Shown here: one piece after another, positions 1 through 11,073 of the stretch | Position numbering within the stretch: position 1 is the stretch's first letter | Layout of the letters: each line of letters opens with the position of its first letter | Source of the DNA: Cephalotus follicularis | Taxonomy: Eukaryota > Streptophyta > Magnoliopsida > Oxalidales > Cephalotaceae | Assembly: GCA_001972305.1 (NCBI GenBank) | Contig: BDDD01000044.1 | Location: forward strand, 62,001 to 126,000 | Reading direction: 5' to 3' | Length of the DNA stretch: 64,000 bases | Translations under genes and position numbers: made by a program | Notes under the pieces: generated by a model | Seen by the model: the letters and a program-made list of their open reading frames with translations, nothing else | What the model was told of the DNA's origin: nothing | Database searches by the model: none

Positions 1-19
1 AGACGACGCTCTAATTGTA

Positions 20-180
20 AACGTCGACGCGTTGAAGTCAAGTGTGTCAGTTGACCTGGACGAAGACTTAAAGCGGCGACGGTTTGTAAGAAAGTGTAAG
101 CGCTTTAGTCGGGATAGAAGTGGAGAACTCAGGTCAAGCCCATGACCGGCGACGGTTAGGGAGAAAACGTCGACGCTTTG
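20..180. repeat. GTCGAC palindrome cluster (dialect CGTCGACGC) at window start
   Basis: Two perfect GTCGAC cores (23-28, 169-174) are accompanied by decayed copies (GCGACGG, GTTGACC). Their flanks match the CGTCGACGC dialect of elements C, M, N and B. The cluster is degenerate, so spacing is less regular than elsewhere. Confidence 0.6.
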
Positions 181-610
181 AGCTACAGACAAAATGCAAA
201 ATCTGACTTTTTGGCATTTTGTGAGTGAAAATCTTTAATTTTGGACACGTGTCAGGCCAGGGGAGGATGATATGAGATGTTATCAGATGATCTAACAAGT
301 GTCATCACATGGATTGGTGGAATTTGAGCACATGGGCTGCCAAGAGAGAGAGTTGAGTTGTGTGAGAAAGGGAGAAGAATTGCCTCCCAAGTAACCCTTC
401 TATTTAACGGCTAAGAGGGTTGAACTCAGTCATTTTGGCTGAGAAGGAAAGTGCTCCTGCTCTGAGTGAAGTGGAGAATTCGTGGGAGAGCAAAAGAGAA
501 AGAAATTCTAAAGCAAAGTAAGGAAATTCTATACCCATTTATGTCAAAGCTTCCTCTGTTTTGATTCAAAATTATACAACAGATTGTTCTACTGATATCT
601 TGTTCAATTG

Positions 611-859
611 TTGATGAATTTTTGAATGGTTGGATGTTCTGGAAACCTTAGGATTTCCTCTTAAATTTTTATGCTTTGCATGTTTCAAGATTCTATCATT
701 TTCTTGATGAAAATTCATGTTTTAAATGGCTGTTTGGGTACTGTTTTATTCTTGGATTATGCAGCAAATTCTTTAAATTATTTCTTGCTCGTTTCTTGAT
801 GAAAAATTAAATGGTTGGATGTTTTGAAAACCTTAAGATTTCCTCTTTAACTTTTATGT
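611..859. repeat. Direct duplication, period about 185 bp
   Basis: The segment at 611-674 (TTGATGAA ... ATGGTTGGATGTT ... GATTTCCTCTT) recurs at 796-859 with few changes. It is a diverged tandem duplication within the LTR-like sequence. Confidence 0.7.
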
Positions 860-1403
860 TTTATGTATCTCAAAATTCGGTCGAATTCTTGATAAGAATC
901 AATGTTTGATTTTACTGCGCATGCCCTATTTTCATATGGAACCAGCCACTTTCAAAAATTCATAACGGATTTAATTCTCAACCAATTGTTATGATCTTGA
1001 GCTTTCTGAATTCTTAAAGAGGTCTAGTTTAATGTTTATGTTTTAAGTTTTATCTGAAAATTCTTATTTCTATATGAATTATCAGTTTTAGCAAAGCTAC
1101 GCAAAACTGTTTTTATGAACATATTTGAGTCAATTACTCAAATGAAGAGAAAAGTTTATGAATTGTGAAAGAAATGTTATGAAATGATTTTTATGAATGC
1201 TTTGAGCTGATCAATCAAAGTAAATCATGAATGAACCACCCTTGGATTGCGATCCAAGGGGAATGGAGCGACATGCTCAATGTTAATAGAGCGAGATGCT
1301 CACAGACATGCATGTGATGGAAGGATAGTTGTCGGGGAGTGCACAATGCCCCGTTGAAGCGGTGTAAAGGGTTCATTAAAGTTTTTATGACTTCTATGTT
1401 TAT

Positions 1404-1492
1404 GAAATGTTCTAGTTATGAGTTTGTAATTAGAAAAGTGATATGCTTTACGAAATGTTCTAGTTATAAGTATTGACTAGAAAAATGTTATG
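1404..1492. repeat. Short direct duplication, period about 50 bp
   Basis: GAAATGTTCTAGTTAT is followed by a T/A-rich stretch and CTAGAAAA-like sequence, and the pattern occurs twice in a row. No function is evident. Confidence 0.5.
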
Positions 1493-2243
1493 ATGAAATG
1501 TGTTTACTATAAAAATGCCTTACTAAGCTATTTTGAGCTCATTCCTTGCAATGTTGTTTTCAAATAAAATGTTTTCCGGAAATGAATGAATGGAGATTAC
1601 GAGCTTAGAGGAAGCTCTTAAGAAGGAGTTTTTATGAAAGAAAGGCTATGCGATGATGTTGCATTAATGTTTTTGTATGTAATAAGAACAAATTTTTTAT
1701 GCTGTATTATATGTTTATGTAGAAGGATGATCCTATGTATATGTAGACCAACGATATGGTTATTACATCTTTGCATAAGATGATTATGTGTAAAGTTTGA
1801 ATTTAAGATTGTGTATGATGTTGCAAGACATGAGTTTATGATGCAATGTACTTTTAGAGAAGAGTACCAAAGGATGTAACGTTTCACACCCAACATAACG
1901 CAACCGATCCTCGGAGTTCGCTTTGAGCTATTAGAGAGCTCGGGTCGGGGATCTTACATGTCATATGTCAACAACATATGTCTGTAGCATTCTTGTGGCT
2001 TGCAGGGACACCCTAATCTAACTGGATGTGCAGATGGGATGCATCGGTTTGGTCGGTGGTAAAGGGTACATCCAAGAATCAACTCTCCTTAGTATTCTCA
2101 TTGTCTATGATGGGATGCTATGTGGGAACTGCTCCCGGGTTCCATACCTTGATCTGTGGTGTATTATTATCTATGATGGTATGCTGAGTATGAGTGCATG
2201 GGTGTTCTCCGTTCCTTTCCATTTTGCCGGGGTTAGCGAGCTG

Positions 2244-2437
2244 TGGCTCAGATAGATAGTAGCGGACGAGGTCCGGATTGATTCTAGCGGGCAAGGCCTG
2301 GATATGTGGTGTGTGTGTATGCATTTGGCCTGGGATGGTGACAGACCACAGATACTATGGTGGATAGCAAGTTAAGGCTCGAATAGATACTAGCGGACGA
2401 GGTCCGGATAGATTCTAGTGGACAAGGCCTGGATAGA
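2244..2437. repeat. Direct duplication, period about 127 bp
   Basis: Two copies of a segment containing AGCGGACGAGGTCCGGAT and CAAGGCCTGGAT lie at about 2244-2308 and 2371-2437. Within LTRs of this window, the similar position holds a GGGGCCAGGAGTTGGCG-like block, so this is probably an expanded LTR segment. Confidence 0.55.
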
Positions 2438-3178
2438 TGTGTATGTTTTGCCTGGTATGGCGGCTGACCACGGCATATGGTGGTATTGTTCCTCTTCGCT
2501 TGTTTATCTTGGGCACAGTTGTTTTATTTGTGATGTTATCTTTTGTTGGAAATCCTCTGTATATTGATGTTTGACTCTCCTTTCCTTTGGCAGACTCTGA
2601 GGAGTGGAGCATTTTTATATTGCTGAGTTTATGTTCCTTTTGTTTACCTCTAACTTGTTCTGTTTTACCCAGTGGGGCTTGATTATATACTTTTCCTTGT
2701 GCGTCCAGTGGTTGTGGATGCTCTGGAGAATGCTTGTTCCTGCTCACTAGTCATTTGGACTAATCCTCTCCCAGTTGTTTTGCAGAGGAAGCTGTTGTGG
2801 CTGCCAGGGCAGTCTTGTGGGTTGACAAGGTAGTCTTCGAGGGAGATGAGCAGAGCTTTCGGCTTCACGGGCTTGTCCTTACATGCATTCATGGGGGCAT
2901 ATGGGTTTTATTCTTTTGTTGTATGGTCCTCGGCCTGAGGAGGATGTGATATTCTTTTGTATAGGTCCCTGGCTTGTGAATAGGGGATGATGTTTCGGTG
3001 AACAAGATTTATATTATTTTTAATGATAATATAATGCATTCTTGAGATGAATTATTGTGTTTAATTATGTGATCTTGTGTTTTTACTTGAAACGTTATGT
3101 TACGATGTTCTGCTTGTTTATCGAGAAGGTTACCCGAGGTCGGGTAGGTAGGGGGATCTCCCGGGGGCGGGGGTCAAT

Positions 3179-3762
3179 CTGTGGGGCTCCTGTCTTGACC
3201 TCAGTGTTGTTAGTGCTGGGATGGTTTATGCTGTGGTTTGGCATATGTCGCCGGGCTCTGTCCGAGGAGAACATGTTGTCCGAGGAGAACGTGTTGTCCG
3301 GGGAGGACATACCGGAGGAGGTCATGCCCGGAGAGGTCATGCCCGGGGGAGGGAAGCCTGGGGAGGACATGTCCGGGGAGGCATGCCCGGGGAGGACATG
3401 CCCGGGGTCAGTCGTCCAACGAGGACATGCCCGAGGATGGCTCAACCGAGGAAGGCATGTCTTAGGATAGAGGTGCAGGCTTGGCTTGTGTTTGTTGTGT
3501 TGTGTTGAGTAGTGTTGGCATCCCCTGCCCGAGACCCCTGGCAAGACGTAGTGTTGCATTCTCTGTCCTGGCTCCCTCCCCTGGCATGTTCTTTTAGTGG
3601 AACGGTACGTTTGGGCAGTGGCTGTTATGTTCCTTTAGTGGAACGGTGCATTTGGCAGTGTTGTTGTGTTCCCTTTATTTAAACGATGAGTTTTGGAATG
3701 GTTTTATGTAAGGCTTATTTATAGTTATGCCATTCCTGTTTTGTTTTCTTCCCTGCCATGTA
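3179..3762. repeat. GC-rich spacer with minisatellite and short duplications
   Basis: Between about 3245 and 3470 an imperfect 14-18 bp unit built on GAGGACATGCCCGGGG repeats roughly 13 times, sharply GC-rich against AT-rich flanks. At 3588-3690 a unit of about 41 bp (TTAGTGGAACGGT ... TTTGG) is repeated twice, with a third decayed start. Open frames across it simply reflect the repeat. The region ends where copia RNase H homology starts (about 3763). Confidence 0.7.
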
Positions 3763-3932
3763 AGTCTCCTGCTTCGAACTCCTCCAACTCATAACACCAC
3801 CGTTCAAGGTAAACACGTATCCCGAAATGGATTGTGATCATTAGGTTCTCAACTGACTATCTCATTCGTATATCAAGAAGGTATCCTGAGTCCGTATAAG
3901 GTACTTAAGGATTTTAGATAGGGGTGTCCCTG
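3763..3932 (-). pseudogene. pol: Ty1/copia RNase H fragment
   Basis: Read on the minus strand, the DNA encodes ILKYLIRTQDTFLIYE, the link between copia reverse transcriptase and RNase H. After a small deletion and a stop comes SGYVFTLNGG and SWRSSKQE, the typical copia RNase H core. The piece is about 50 codons of a domain normally near 140. It is cut at both ends: by the repeats on the left and by a plus-orientation copia LTR on the right. It overlaps the same part of the protein as the fragment at 8061-8578, so it comes from a second copia copy. Confidence 0.75.
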
Positions 3933-3934
3933 TA

Positions 3935-6040
3935 TGCCACGAGAGGTGGTTGTATGCATATGTATAGACACTCTTTATGTAAACATTCTTAATTCCATTA
4001 TTGTTTTATGTGCACATTCTATTAAAGATGGCATTTTGTTATATGTATTATCCCAAACCATATTTATGGATCAATTAATCGCCATGTTGATTGAACAAAA
4101 GTGTTTGATCTCATGCCTGAGAGGCTATGATAATGAGATCCTTACTCCCTTCTGACAAAATGTTCTAAGTCATAGGTTCACACTATTAGGGCAATTGATG
4201 AACTATAAGGACTTGTCATGTTCTGCTTGCTCCCGATGTTGGGGGGGATGGGTCATCTCATTGCCATTTGGGTTTACCCTAAAGCTGATGCGGGGTACGT
4301 GCGCGGAGACATGACCCTGAACTGACTCACCATAGGAAACCTATTTGGAATGCTCATACCCTTGTCAATAGGATTCATATAGTCTCGGTAGTGTATAGTC
4401 GTAGAGGACTAGTATATCATACGTGATTTATGTTGTATCCTTAGATCTGAGTGGCTGGCATGTGTTGTGTAGTAACCGCTTGGCTTTGGTTTCCGCCTTC
4501 CCTAGTACTAGCCACGTGTTGGTAAAAGGGTTGTCTTTGGGCCTTATGGGAGCTGCATTGAGATGTATGGGTGAGCACGCAATATGGAATCGTCACACCC
4601 GCATTGATGGGTCACTAGATCTATAGTATTTATGTTCGTTGAAACTTAAATCCTAGCCAGGTGTAGGCATACTGGAATAAGAGGTTCCTAGGATGTCTAC
4701 CAATAGTCTCAGTGCGAACATGAATTTTATAGTTATCCCGGTTTTACCTAGGGTGACATTAATCCAAACACTAGTCCGCGGTCTAAGCCAAGGATGACGA
4801 GGGATACATCACACAAACACCGATGATTGTGGAAAGTACCGGTTAACGTACGATAGACGTGGTACTATGGTCCTCGGATCTGTGGTGGTGATTGGATATC
4901 ACACTGGGGCCAATTAGATAGCCGAAAGACTATTGGGGTGGTCCTACCCAAAATTTGGGATGTTTTGGGAAATATATCATTGTACTGGAATCAACCGGGC
5001 TTTCAGGTCCCGCCTGGTTATGGAATCAGTTCACGTGTGAAGGGCACATGTCATTTAGTGAGAGGATGACATCAAGGGGATGTTAATTGGCCTATGAACA
5101 TTTATTTTGTTGGACTTTGTCATTTTGTTTGATATAAGTTCAAGCTGCAGCATAAATAGAATATTTCGGGCTAAGGGGTATTTTTGTCATATATAAATTT
5201 TTACGTAATTCATGGAGAGAGTGAAAATTTGGGCCAAACCCTAGTCTTGGTATGGCTAGGGTTTGGGATGCCTAAATGTTGCCATTAATCATGTATTAGA
5301 AACTTTTTAGCTACTTAAAAGTTGGATTTAAACTAGCCTGACATAGTTGACTTTTCAACTTTGTTAGTATGCTTATTATCACATGTGTATATTGCCTGGC
5401 TATTAATCCTTCCATATGGCCTGCCCAATGCAAGGAGGAGAGAGTGTGTGTGTGTTGTTTACATTTCATTGGTTGAAATGTTAAGTGAATTAGAAACATT
5501 TCATTGTCTCATTAAGGGCACACGACAACAATACATAATAAGAAGTAAGTGAATTGATTTTTTGTGGTTCACTATATTCGCTTCTCTAACACACTACTTC
5601 CTCTCTTCGGTCGTCTCTCTCTTTTCTTTCTTCTCCTTCATCACTGTTTCTTAAAGGTCTCCATTGATAGAGTTTTAGATCTCCAAAGCTCAAGAAGAAA
5701 GAAGCAAAAAGAACCCCCCTCTCACCCTCCATAGCTCTTATTAGGTAGAGTTTTTCATTTTAAGCTCTACCTACTTTGAGTATAGTTTTTAGATTTGAGT
5801 TTTAGCCTAAACACCTTCCCAAAAGTATCTTGCCATCACTTTGGGAGCATATTTTGTGAAGGAAGAAAGCTTGGAAATCAACTTGGGTCATCACAAAAAC
5901 TTGGAGTGAATGAGTAAAGAACAATTGGTAAATTTTCTATGATCTACTTCCTTCCTTTTGCAAAGTGGTGTCTGAGTTGGTTGTAGTTGAAAGAAAAATA
6001 CTGGGTTTATGGACATTTTTGGCAATAGATGCATAGGATG
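3935..6040 (+). mobile_element. Ty1/copia LTR, plus orientation
   Basis: This 2.1-kb non-coding block is homologous, in inverted orientation, to 6060-8050, which is the 3' LTR of copia I. Shared landmarks in order include TCATAGGTTCAC, CTCATTGCC and TTTCAGGTCCCGCCT, then a CT-rich leader near 5600-5640 and GAAGGAAGAA near 5860. Because the adjacent copia coding piece on its left is antisense to it, this is best read as a solo or truncated LTR. Borders are approximate, with no TSD confirmed. A short purine/TG-repeat stretch lies at 5433-5456. Confidence 0.65.
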
Positions 6041-6059
6041 TATAACTTTAATTTTCATT

Positions 6060-8050
6060 AAAGTGGCTCCAAAACAAAAAAAAAAACATCCCATAAACTA
6101 ACTTCATAAATGATCACAAACAACCTAGGATCGCTAATCAACAACCTAATCAAACAATCACTTATATACATATTGAAGGATAGAGATTATACCAAGCTAC
6201 CAAACTTCTTCCTTCAAGAATCCCTTCTAAGGCTTCAAGCTTTAACTCACGAACAGACAACAGCGGAATAACCAATACAAACCAAAGCCTATATTTCTAA
6301 TCCTAATCTAGGATCAATTTAGGAGATGTAGTGCTAAATGAAAACAATACACCACCTATAGAAATCAAGCTATGGTGATATGGTACAGTTTTCTCTCTTT
6401 TCTCTTTTGTTCTCTAAGAACAACCCAGTAGTGCTCTCTCACTATGAAAAAAAAATGTCACTCTACTAAGCAGAAAACATTTTCTGTCTCTCTTATGCAT
6501 CCCCACATCCAGTGTAATGATCCATAACATATGCATCACCATAAAGCCAGCCATTATGAAAAAGAGTTAACAGGATTTCATTCCTTGAATAGAAATCCCG
6601 TTTTCCATCCATGGTGCCATGACAAGTTAGGTTTCCTTTTCTTTCTTGCATGACTTACGGCTTATCCTTTTCGCTGTTACATGACTCATGCATTTTCCAA
6701 CAATGAAAATGCGTTGTCATGCAAGTTGTCTTCTAACAACCGACCAATGAGAAGATAGATTGAGAGATAAGAGAATACACAATCCAATTATGCTTTAATA
6801 CCATAATCATGCTAGTATGTTAGGTCAACTAATCAATCATGTAACATCACTAATACACCATAATATAACATGTTCCATCACACATTATAAAACTATACGA
6901 TATATGTATCCAATACATATACACGTGAGGCGGGACCTGAAAGTTCAGAATAAAATCGGTAACAATGGTATGTGACTAAGACGCCTTGCTCTTAAGTAAA
7001 CTCACCATTAATAGTCCTTGACTATTTTAAGACCTAAACCTATGACCATAATATTCCAGGTGTGTAAATTAATCCCTTGATTAATTTCCACAATTAAGTC
7101 CGTTTCTGATACATCCGATACTTTATCTTGATGACAGTTACCGTGTACTATAATCCCTTGTCATCCTCGGCTCTGATCACGCCCTAGGGTAAGGATACGT
7201 GCCAACCCTAGATATGCAGGTATCTATAAATCTGTAGATACCATCATGACTATCGACAAGCCTTTCTCGAAACCCTAGGTTCAAGCTCGTCGTAACCTAG
7301 CAAGGTATTTGAAAGTCCACAATTAATATAGATACTATAGAGCCAATCACCCTCACATCAGGTGCGATGATCCCATGTTGTGAACTCACTTACATTCACA
7401 TAAATCCTGCAAGACCAAAAAGCTGCCTGTTTGCCAGTCCCGCGAAAGAACTTCGTAGGGCATAAATCAAAGTCATACAGTTTCTATGCAATGTACAATA
7501 GCCTCTCAGATGTAAGAATCAGAAAAGTTCACCAAGAACTTGCTAGACTCATAGAGTCTATACACTACTGTCTCAGATGGGAAACTCTACTGACACGGGA
7601 TATGTGGCCATCCAAATAGAATTCCCACGGTGGGTCATGTTCAGTGTACAAGCTCCCAACAAGCACCCCGTATTAGCTTTAGTGTTCAACCCAAGTGGCA
7701 ATGAGATACTCCACCCTCCCATTCGCGAGAGCAAGGATAATACAGCAAGTCAATGCGGTTCACGAATGCCGAAAATAAGTGAACCTATGACTCGGAACAG
7801 TTTAGTCACAGGGAATAAGGAAGTCGTACTCATAGCCCTTGGCTCGACAACCGACCCTTTGATGTGACAGGGCACCATATATGTAAGCAGTGACATGCTT
7901 CAATTATGTGATAAAACATATACAGTTATGTCATTAATAAAATATAATTTGCACAATGTAACATGGATAGAACAAGACTGTATATAAAATGAGTAGAGTA
8001 CAAGTACATCCAGCCACCTAGTGTCTTGACGGGTCACACACTCTCTAAAA
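6060..8050 (-). mobile_element. 3' LTR of minus-strand Ty1/copia element I
   Basis: The LTR follows (on the minus strand) the RNase H end and polypurine tract of copia I. Its sequence parallels the plus-orientation LTR at 3935-6040 along most of its length, but is clearly diverged. The minus-strand start reads TTTTAGAG, probably a mutated TGTTAGAG. A CT/AG-rich leader is at about 6390-6450. The left border near 6060 is inferred from where the inverted homology stops; the approximately 40 bp between the two LTRs is A-rich. Confidence 0.65.
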
Positions 8051-8060
8051 ATCTCCCACC
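8051..8060 (-). promoter_or_regulatory. Polypurine tract of copia I
   Basis: The minus strand reads GGTGGGAGAT directly ahead of the LTR, the usual copia primer site for plus-strand DNA synthesis. Confidence 0.7.
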
Positions 8061-8578
8061 TGGCCCTCAAGCCACGAAGCCCTATAGTTCAAGCCCATCA
8101 TACTATGATGAAGCTCGAATACATTACTACACAGAGCTTTAGTCAGTGGGTTTGCTATATTTGCCTCTGAGGCAACCCTCTCTAATACAATGTCTCATCT
8201 GTCAATGATCTCTCGGATCAAGTGATAACGCCGCTGGATATGATTGGACTGTTTGTGAGACCTGGGCTCCTTGGATTTTGGAACAACCGCATTATTGTCA
8301 TATTAGAGAACTACAGGACGACAAATGGTTGGAACCACTACAAGTTCAGCTATGAACTTACGCATCCAAACACCCTCCTTTGCAGCATCCGAGGATGCTA
8401 TATACTCTGCTTTCATAGTTGAGTATGCTGTATTCTCTTGTTTTGAGCTTCTACAACTCACAACATCGTCGTTCAGGATATAGACATATCCTGACTCTGA
8501 TTTGTGATCATCGGGATCATTATTGAAACTGGAGTCACTGTATCCCTCCAATTTCAACTCACTATCTCCACCGTAGAT
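8061..8578 (-). pseudogene. pol: Ty1/copia RNase H, C-terminal part of pol (element I)
   Basis: On the minus strand the sequence encodes GYSDSSFNNDPDDHKS, SGYVYILNDD, SSKQE and MKAEYIASSDAAKE, which are copia RNase H motifs with the first catalytic Asp in GYSD. After a frame change it continues with recognisable HLIREI-, NPLTKAL- and MMGLNYRASWL-like sequence up to a stop just before the polypurine tract. The upstream (plus-strand right) end is cut by the Athila-like element C at 8579. Lineage within Ty1/copia is not resolved. It is non-functional because of frameshifts and truncation. Confidence 0.85.
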
Positions 8579-8769
8579 TGTTCACGAATGTTGAATGTTT
8601 TAAATTTATACCGCAAGTGCACGATTGTGCAGTAACGAGTCGAACACTAGGAAATCAAGTTAAATTAATTTTAATATATTTAACTTAGGCATAGTATGCA
8701 AAATAGAGGATTCTTATCCAAATCTACTCATAAACATGCAAAAATAAACTAGTTAATTAAAACAGGAAA

Positions 8770-8862
8770 TAAAGGCGTCGACGCTTTGTCAAGGAGTCGA
8801 CGGGAATAACTAAAAAACATGAAAGTGTCGACGCTTTCTATCAAGGCATCAACGGTTTAACT
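8770..8862. repeat. GTCGAC palindrome cluster, distal part of C LTR
   Basis: Cores GTCGACGC, GTCGACGG and GTCGACGC are joined by a decayed ATCAACGG. The first two cores are 20 bp apart and the last two are also about 20 bp apart. Confidence 0.7.
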
Positions 8863-9593
8863 TGCAGAATCAAAAACTAACTAATATTAAAGCATACAAA
8901 TAAGAGATTAACAAAGCAGTAAATAAAATAATTGAAATATGTAAAGAAAGGATGGTTTTATGGTATAGAAACTCACCATAGATTATATTGAACAATTCAC
9001 TTACTTGAACGATCAAACCTTGATAATCAACGGTAGCTAGATCGATACGGAGTGCGACCGTGATGACAAATCGTATGAGTAGTCATGATAGGTGTATATG
9101 GTGTGTGGCAGAGGCGACAAATCTTATGAGTAGTCATGCTAGGTCTATACGAAGTGTGTTCGGCGTGGTAAACCGTATGAGTAGACTCCATTGATTGCAT
9201 TCAAAACCATTCATTCAGCAACATTCATATTCACTGACAAGATGTTTGTTTATTTTAATCAGACAGACACAGTGTGTATCAAGGCAGAAAATTGAATAAC
9301 AAATCGAATATTCGAGGATTTTCACTAATGGGATTGTAACAATACAATCTAATAGCTTGTTCTAACCCTAAAAACCTTAAATGTTGAGCTACTAAACAGT
9401 GTAAAATAAAAACTACAAGAATTAAAGAAGATAACTAAAAGGGTGGCTAAAAAGCTTGTCACTAACTTTGCACATTGTTTATGGCCGGCCTTGTAGTGTA
9501 TTCATACTTACAAAGTTGCTAAAAAACGGAAATAAAACAACCCTAATACAAAACTGGCAAAAATCTGAACTTTTCATATTTGCTGCTATCGCA

Positions 9594-9892
9594 AGCGTCG
9601 ACGCTTATGTCTTGGGTATCGACGGTTTGGCGTTTTTCATTAACTGAGATCCGAGATTTAAAGCATTAAGCGTCGACTTGAATATTCAGCAAAGTTGCGT
9701 TAAGCGTCGACGCTATCGATCAAAGCGTCGGCGGTTTTGGTGAAGCGCTGACTCTTTATGTAAAGGCGTCGACGCTTTAAGTGCATAATTTGATTTTTTA
9801 AACTTATGCGCTAGGGCGTTGACACTTTGCATTAATCTAGTGGCGCTTTCCTATTAAGCATCGATGCTTAAAGTCCAGGCATCGAGGCGTTG
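9594..9892. repeat. GTCGAC palindrome cluster, proximal part of C LTR
   Basis: About ten sites of the form (A)GCGTCGACGCT lie here, including a perfect 14-bp palindrome AAGCGTCGACGCTT at 9594-9607, plus decayed forms (ATCGACGG, GTTGACAC, ATCGATGC). It begins about 210 bp from the LTR start in element orientation. Confidence 0.75.
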
Positions 9893-10105
9893 CTCTGTTT
9901 TCCTGCAGAAAATTGCTAACTTTCAAGTCTTCAAGTTTTAATCGTTTTCTCTTCAATTTTTGCCAATTTCAACTAGTTTTTCTTCACTTTAATCTTCTTG
10001 CTCTTGTATCTAAAAACCAATTAAGAACAAACAAAGTAGTCTATTCCAAGCATAAAAATATCACAAATAAATCATTAGAAACAACACATTTTTATGCTAA
10101 ACAAA

Positions 10106-10119
10106 TACCCCCAAACTTG
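10106..10119 (-). promoter_or_regulatory. Polypurine tract of element C
   Basis: The minus strand reads CAAGTTTGGGGGTA, preceded by GAGGACAAGCAAAG. This pairing is characteristic of the 3' end of Athila/Tat-type elements and marks the boundary to the 3' LTR. Confidence 0.8.
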
Positions 10120-11068
10120 AACTTTGCTTGTCCTCAAGCAAACGAAATGGAAAGCTAAAACAAGAACACAAAAACTAAAACTAAAATAGAAAACATAAAC
10201 AAAAACCTAACTCACTTTCGTAGGAATCACGATTGTATTTAGCATATGCAACAAGACGTTAAACCCTTAGGAGGCCCTAGTGGACGAGTTTTGTCTCGTG
10301 AGTGTTTTCCAGCGAATAAGCACACCAAATTCAGTTCATTAAAACTTTGACAATAGGCAAAATGTATCTCTACTCAAAAATTCATAGGCAACCCCCATAC
10401 TTGAATTTTATTATCTCGTCCCAGGTTCTAGAATCAAAACACATCTCAATTAAGAAGTTTTACAAAAAAATTTTGTTTTACCATAATATATATCAATCAA
10501 GAATGCATTCTTAGTCAACATAAAATCCCAGTTTGAAGTCAAACAAAGAACTTTAGCACTCATATATATATATATATATTGATATTTCTCATTCTTTCTT
10601 TTCTTTTTCTTTTGCTTTATTCAAACTCATTCCTCCACTACCTTTCCATCTGAATTGTCATGGATGCAGCAAACACTAGACATCCAAAGTACTAAGTAGC
10701 TTAAGAATTTACAATTCGCACATGCAACAACGAAACCTTACCAAATCAAATTCGTGCAATGTCTTAGCCTTTTCAGCTTTCTAAAAGACCCATGTAGCGA
10801 GCTTTCGACCAGTTACTCTCAAACCACTTGGCTTTAAGGAACTAGGTGTAGAACACCCCTAAGGCTTAATTACTCGAATCAATTAGGCTACAGACTAGGA
10901 CTAAATTCAACGAGGTAAAATGACTTTCATTTTTCATTTTTCTTTATTGTTAAATAAAGAACAAAATATATAAGAAACAATGCAATAAAATAAAGAACAA
11001 AAGGGGTAGGGTTTATCGGATATGATCATGGAGGCTTGAAATATTGAGACTCATGAAGGTGTATGGCC
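10120..11068 (-). other. 3' untranslated part of element C
   Basis: This A/T-rich DNA lies between the polypurine tract of C and the insertion site of element A. I see no protein domain. It includes an (AT)n run at about 10562-10579 and a T/C-rich stretch around 10590-10620. The last bases (TCCTC, 11069-11073) are one copy of the target-site duplication of A. Confidence 0.6.
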
Positions 11069-11073
11069 TCCTC

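Larger units (their letters stand above)
1..3178 (+). mobile_element. Truncated LTR-like sequence, probable Tekay-type chromovirus LTR
   Basis: This AT-rich non-coding DNA begins inside a palindrome array (GTCGAC cores at 23-28 and 169-174) of the kind found early in other LTRs here. It has a purine-rich segment, a long T-rich middle, and at about 2758-2795 a box (GGACTAATCCTC ... TTTTGCAG) resembling the acceptor-like box near the 3' end of LTRs D, N and H. From this I infer an LTR cut by the left window edge. No clear TG start, PBS or TSD is visible. The right end is approximate; CTTACA at 1952-1957 is an alternative terminus. Family and exact borders are unsure. Confidence 0.45.
8579..10103 (-). 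mobile_element. 3' LTR of element C
   Basis: On the minus strand the LTR starts TGTTTAGC just after the polypurine tract and ends GTGAACA (plus-strand TGTTCAC at 8579), giving inverted TGTT..AACA ends and 1525 bp, a size normal for Athila-type elements. It contains two palindrome clusters. The sequence ACCGCAAGTGCACG lies near the 3' end. Confidence 0.75.

Noticed and set aside
3057-3559. Overlapping 137- and 154-codon open frames
   Set aside because: They follow the GC-rich minisatellite on both strands, with no domain and no conservation evidence.
7431-7867. Two short open frames between copia LTR landmarks
   Set aside because: They lie within the minus-orientation copia LTR that has an inverted homologue at 3935-6040, so they are non-coding.
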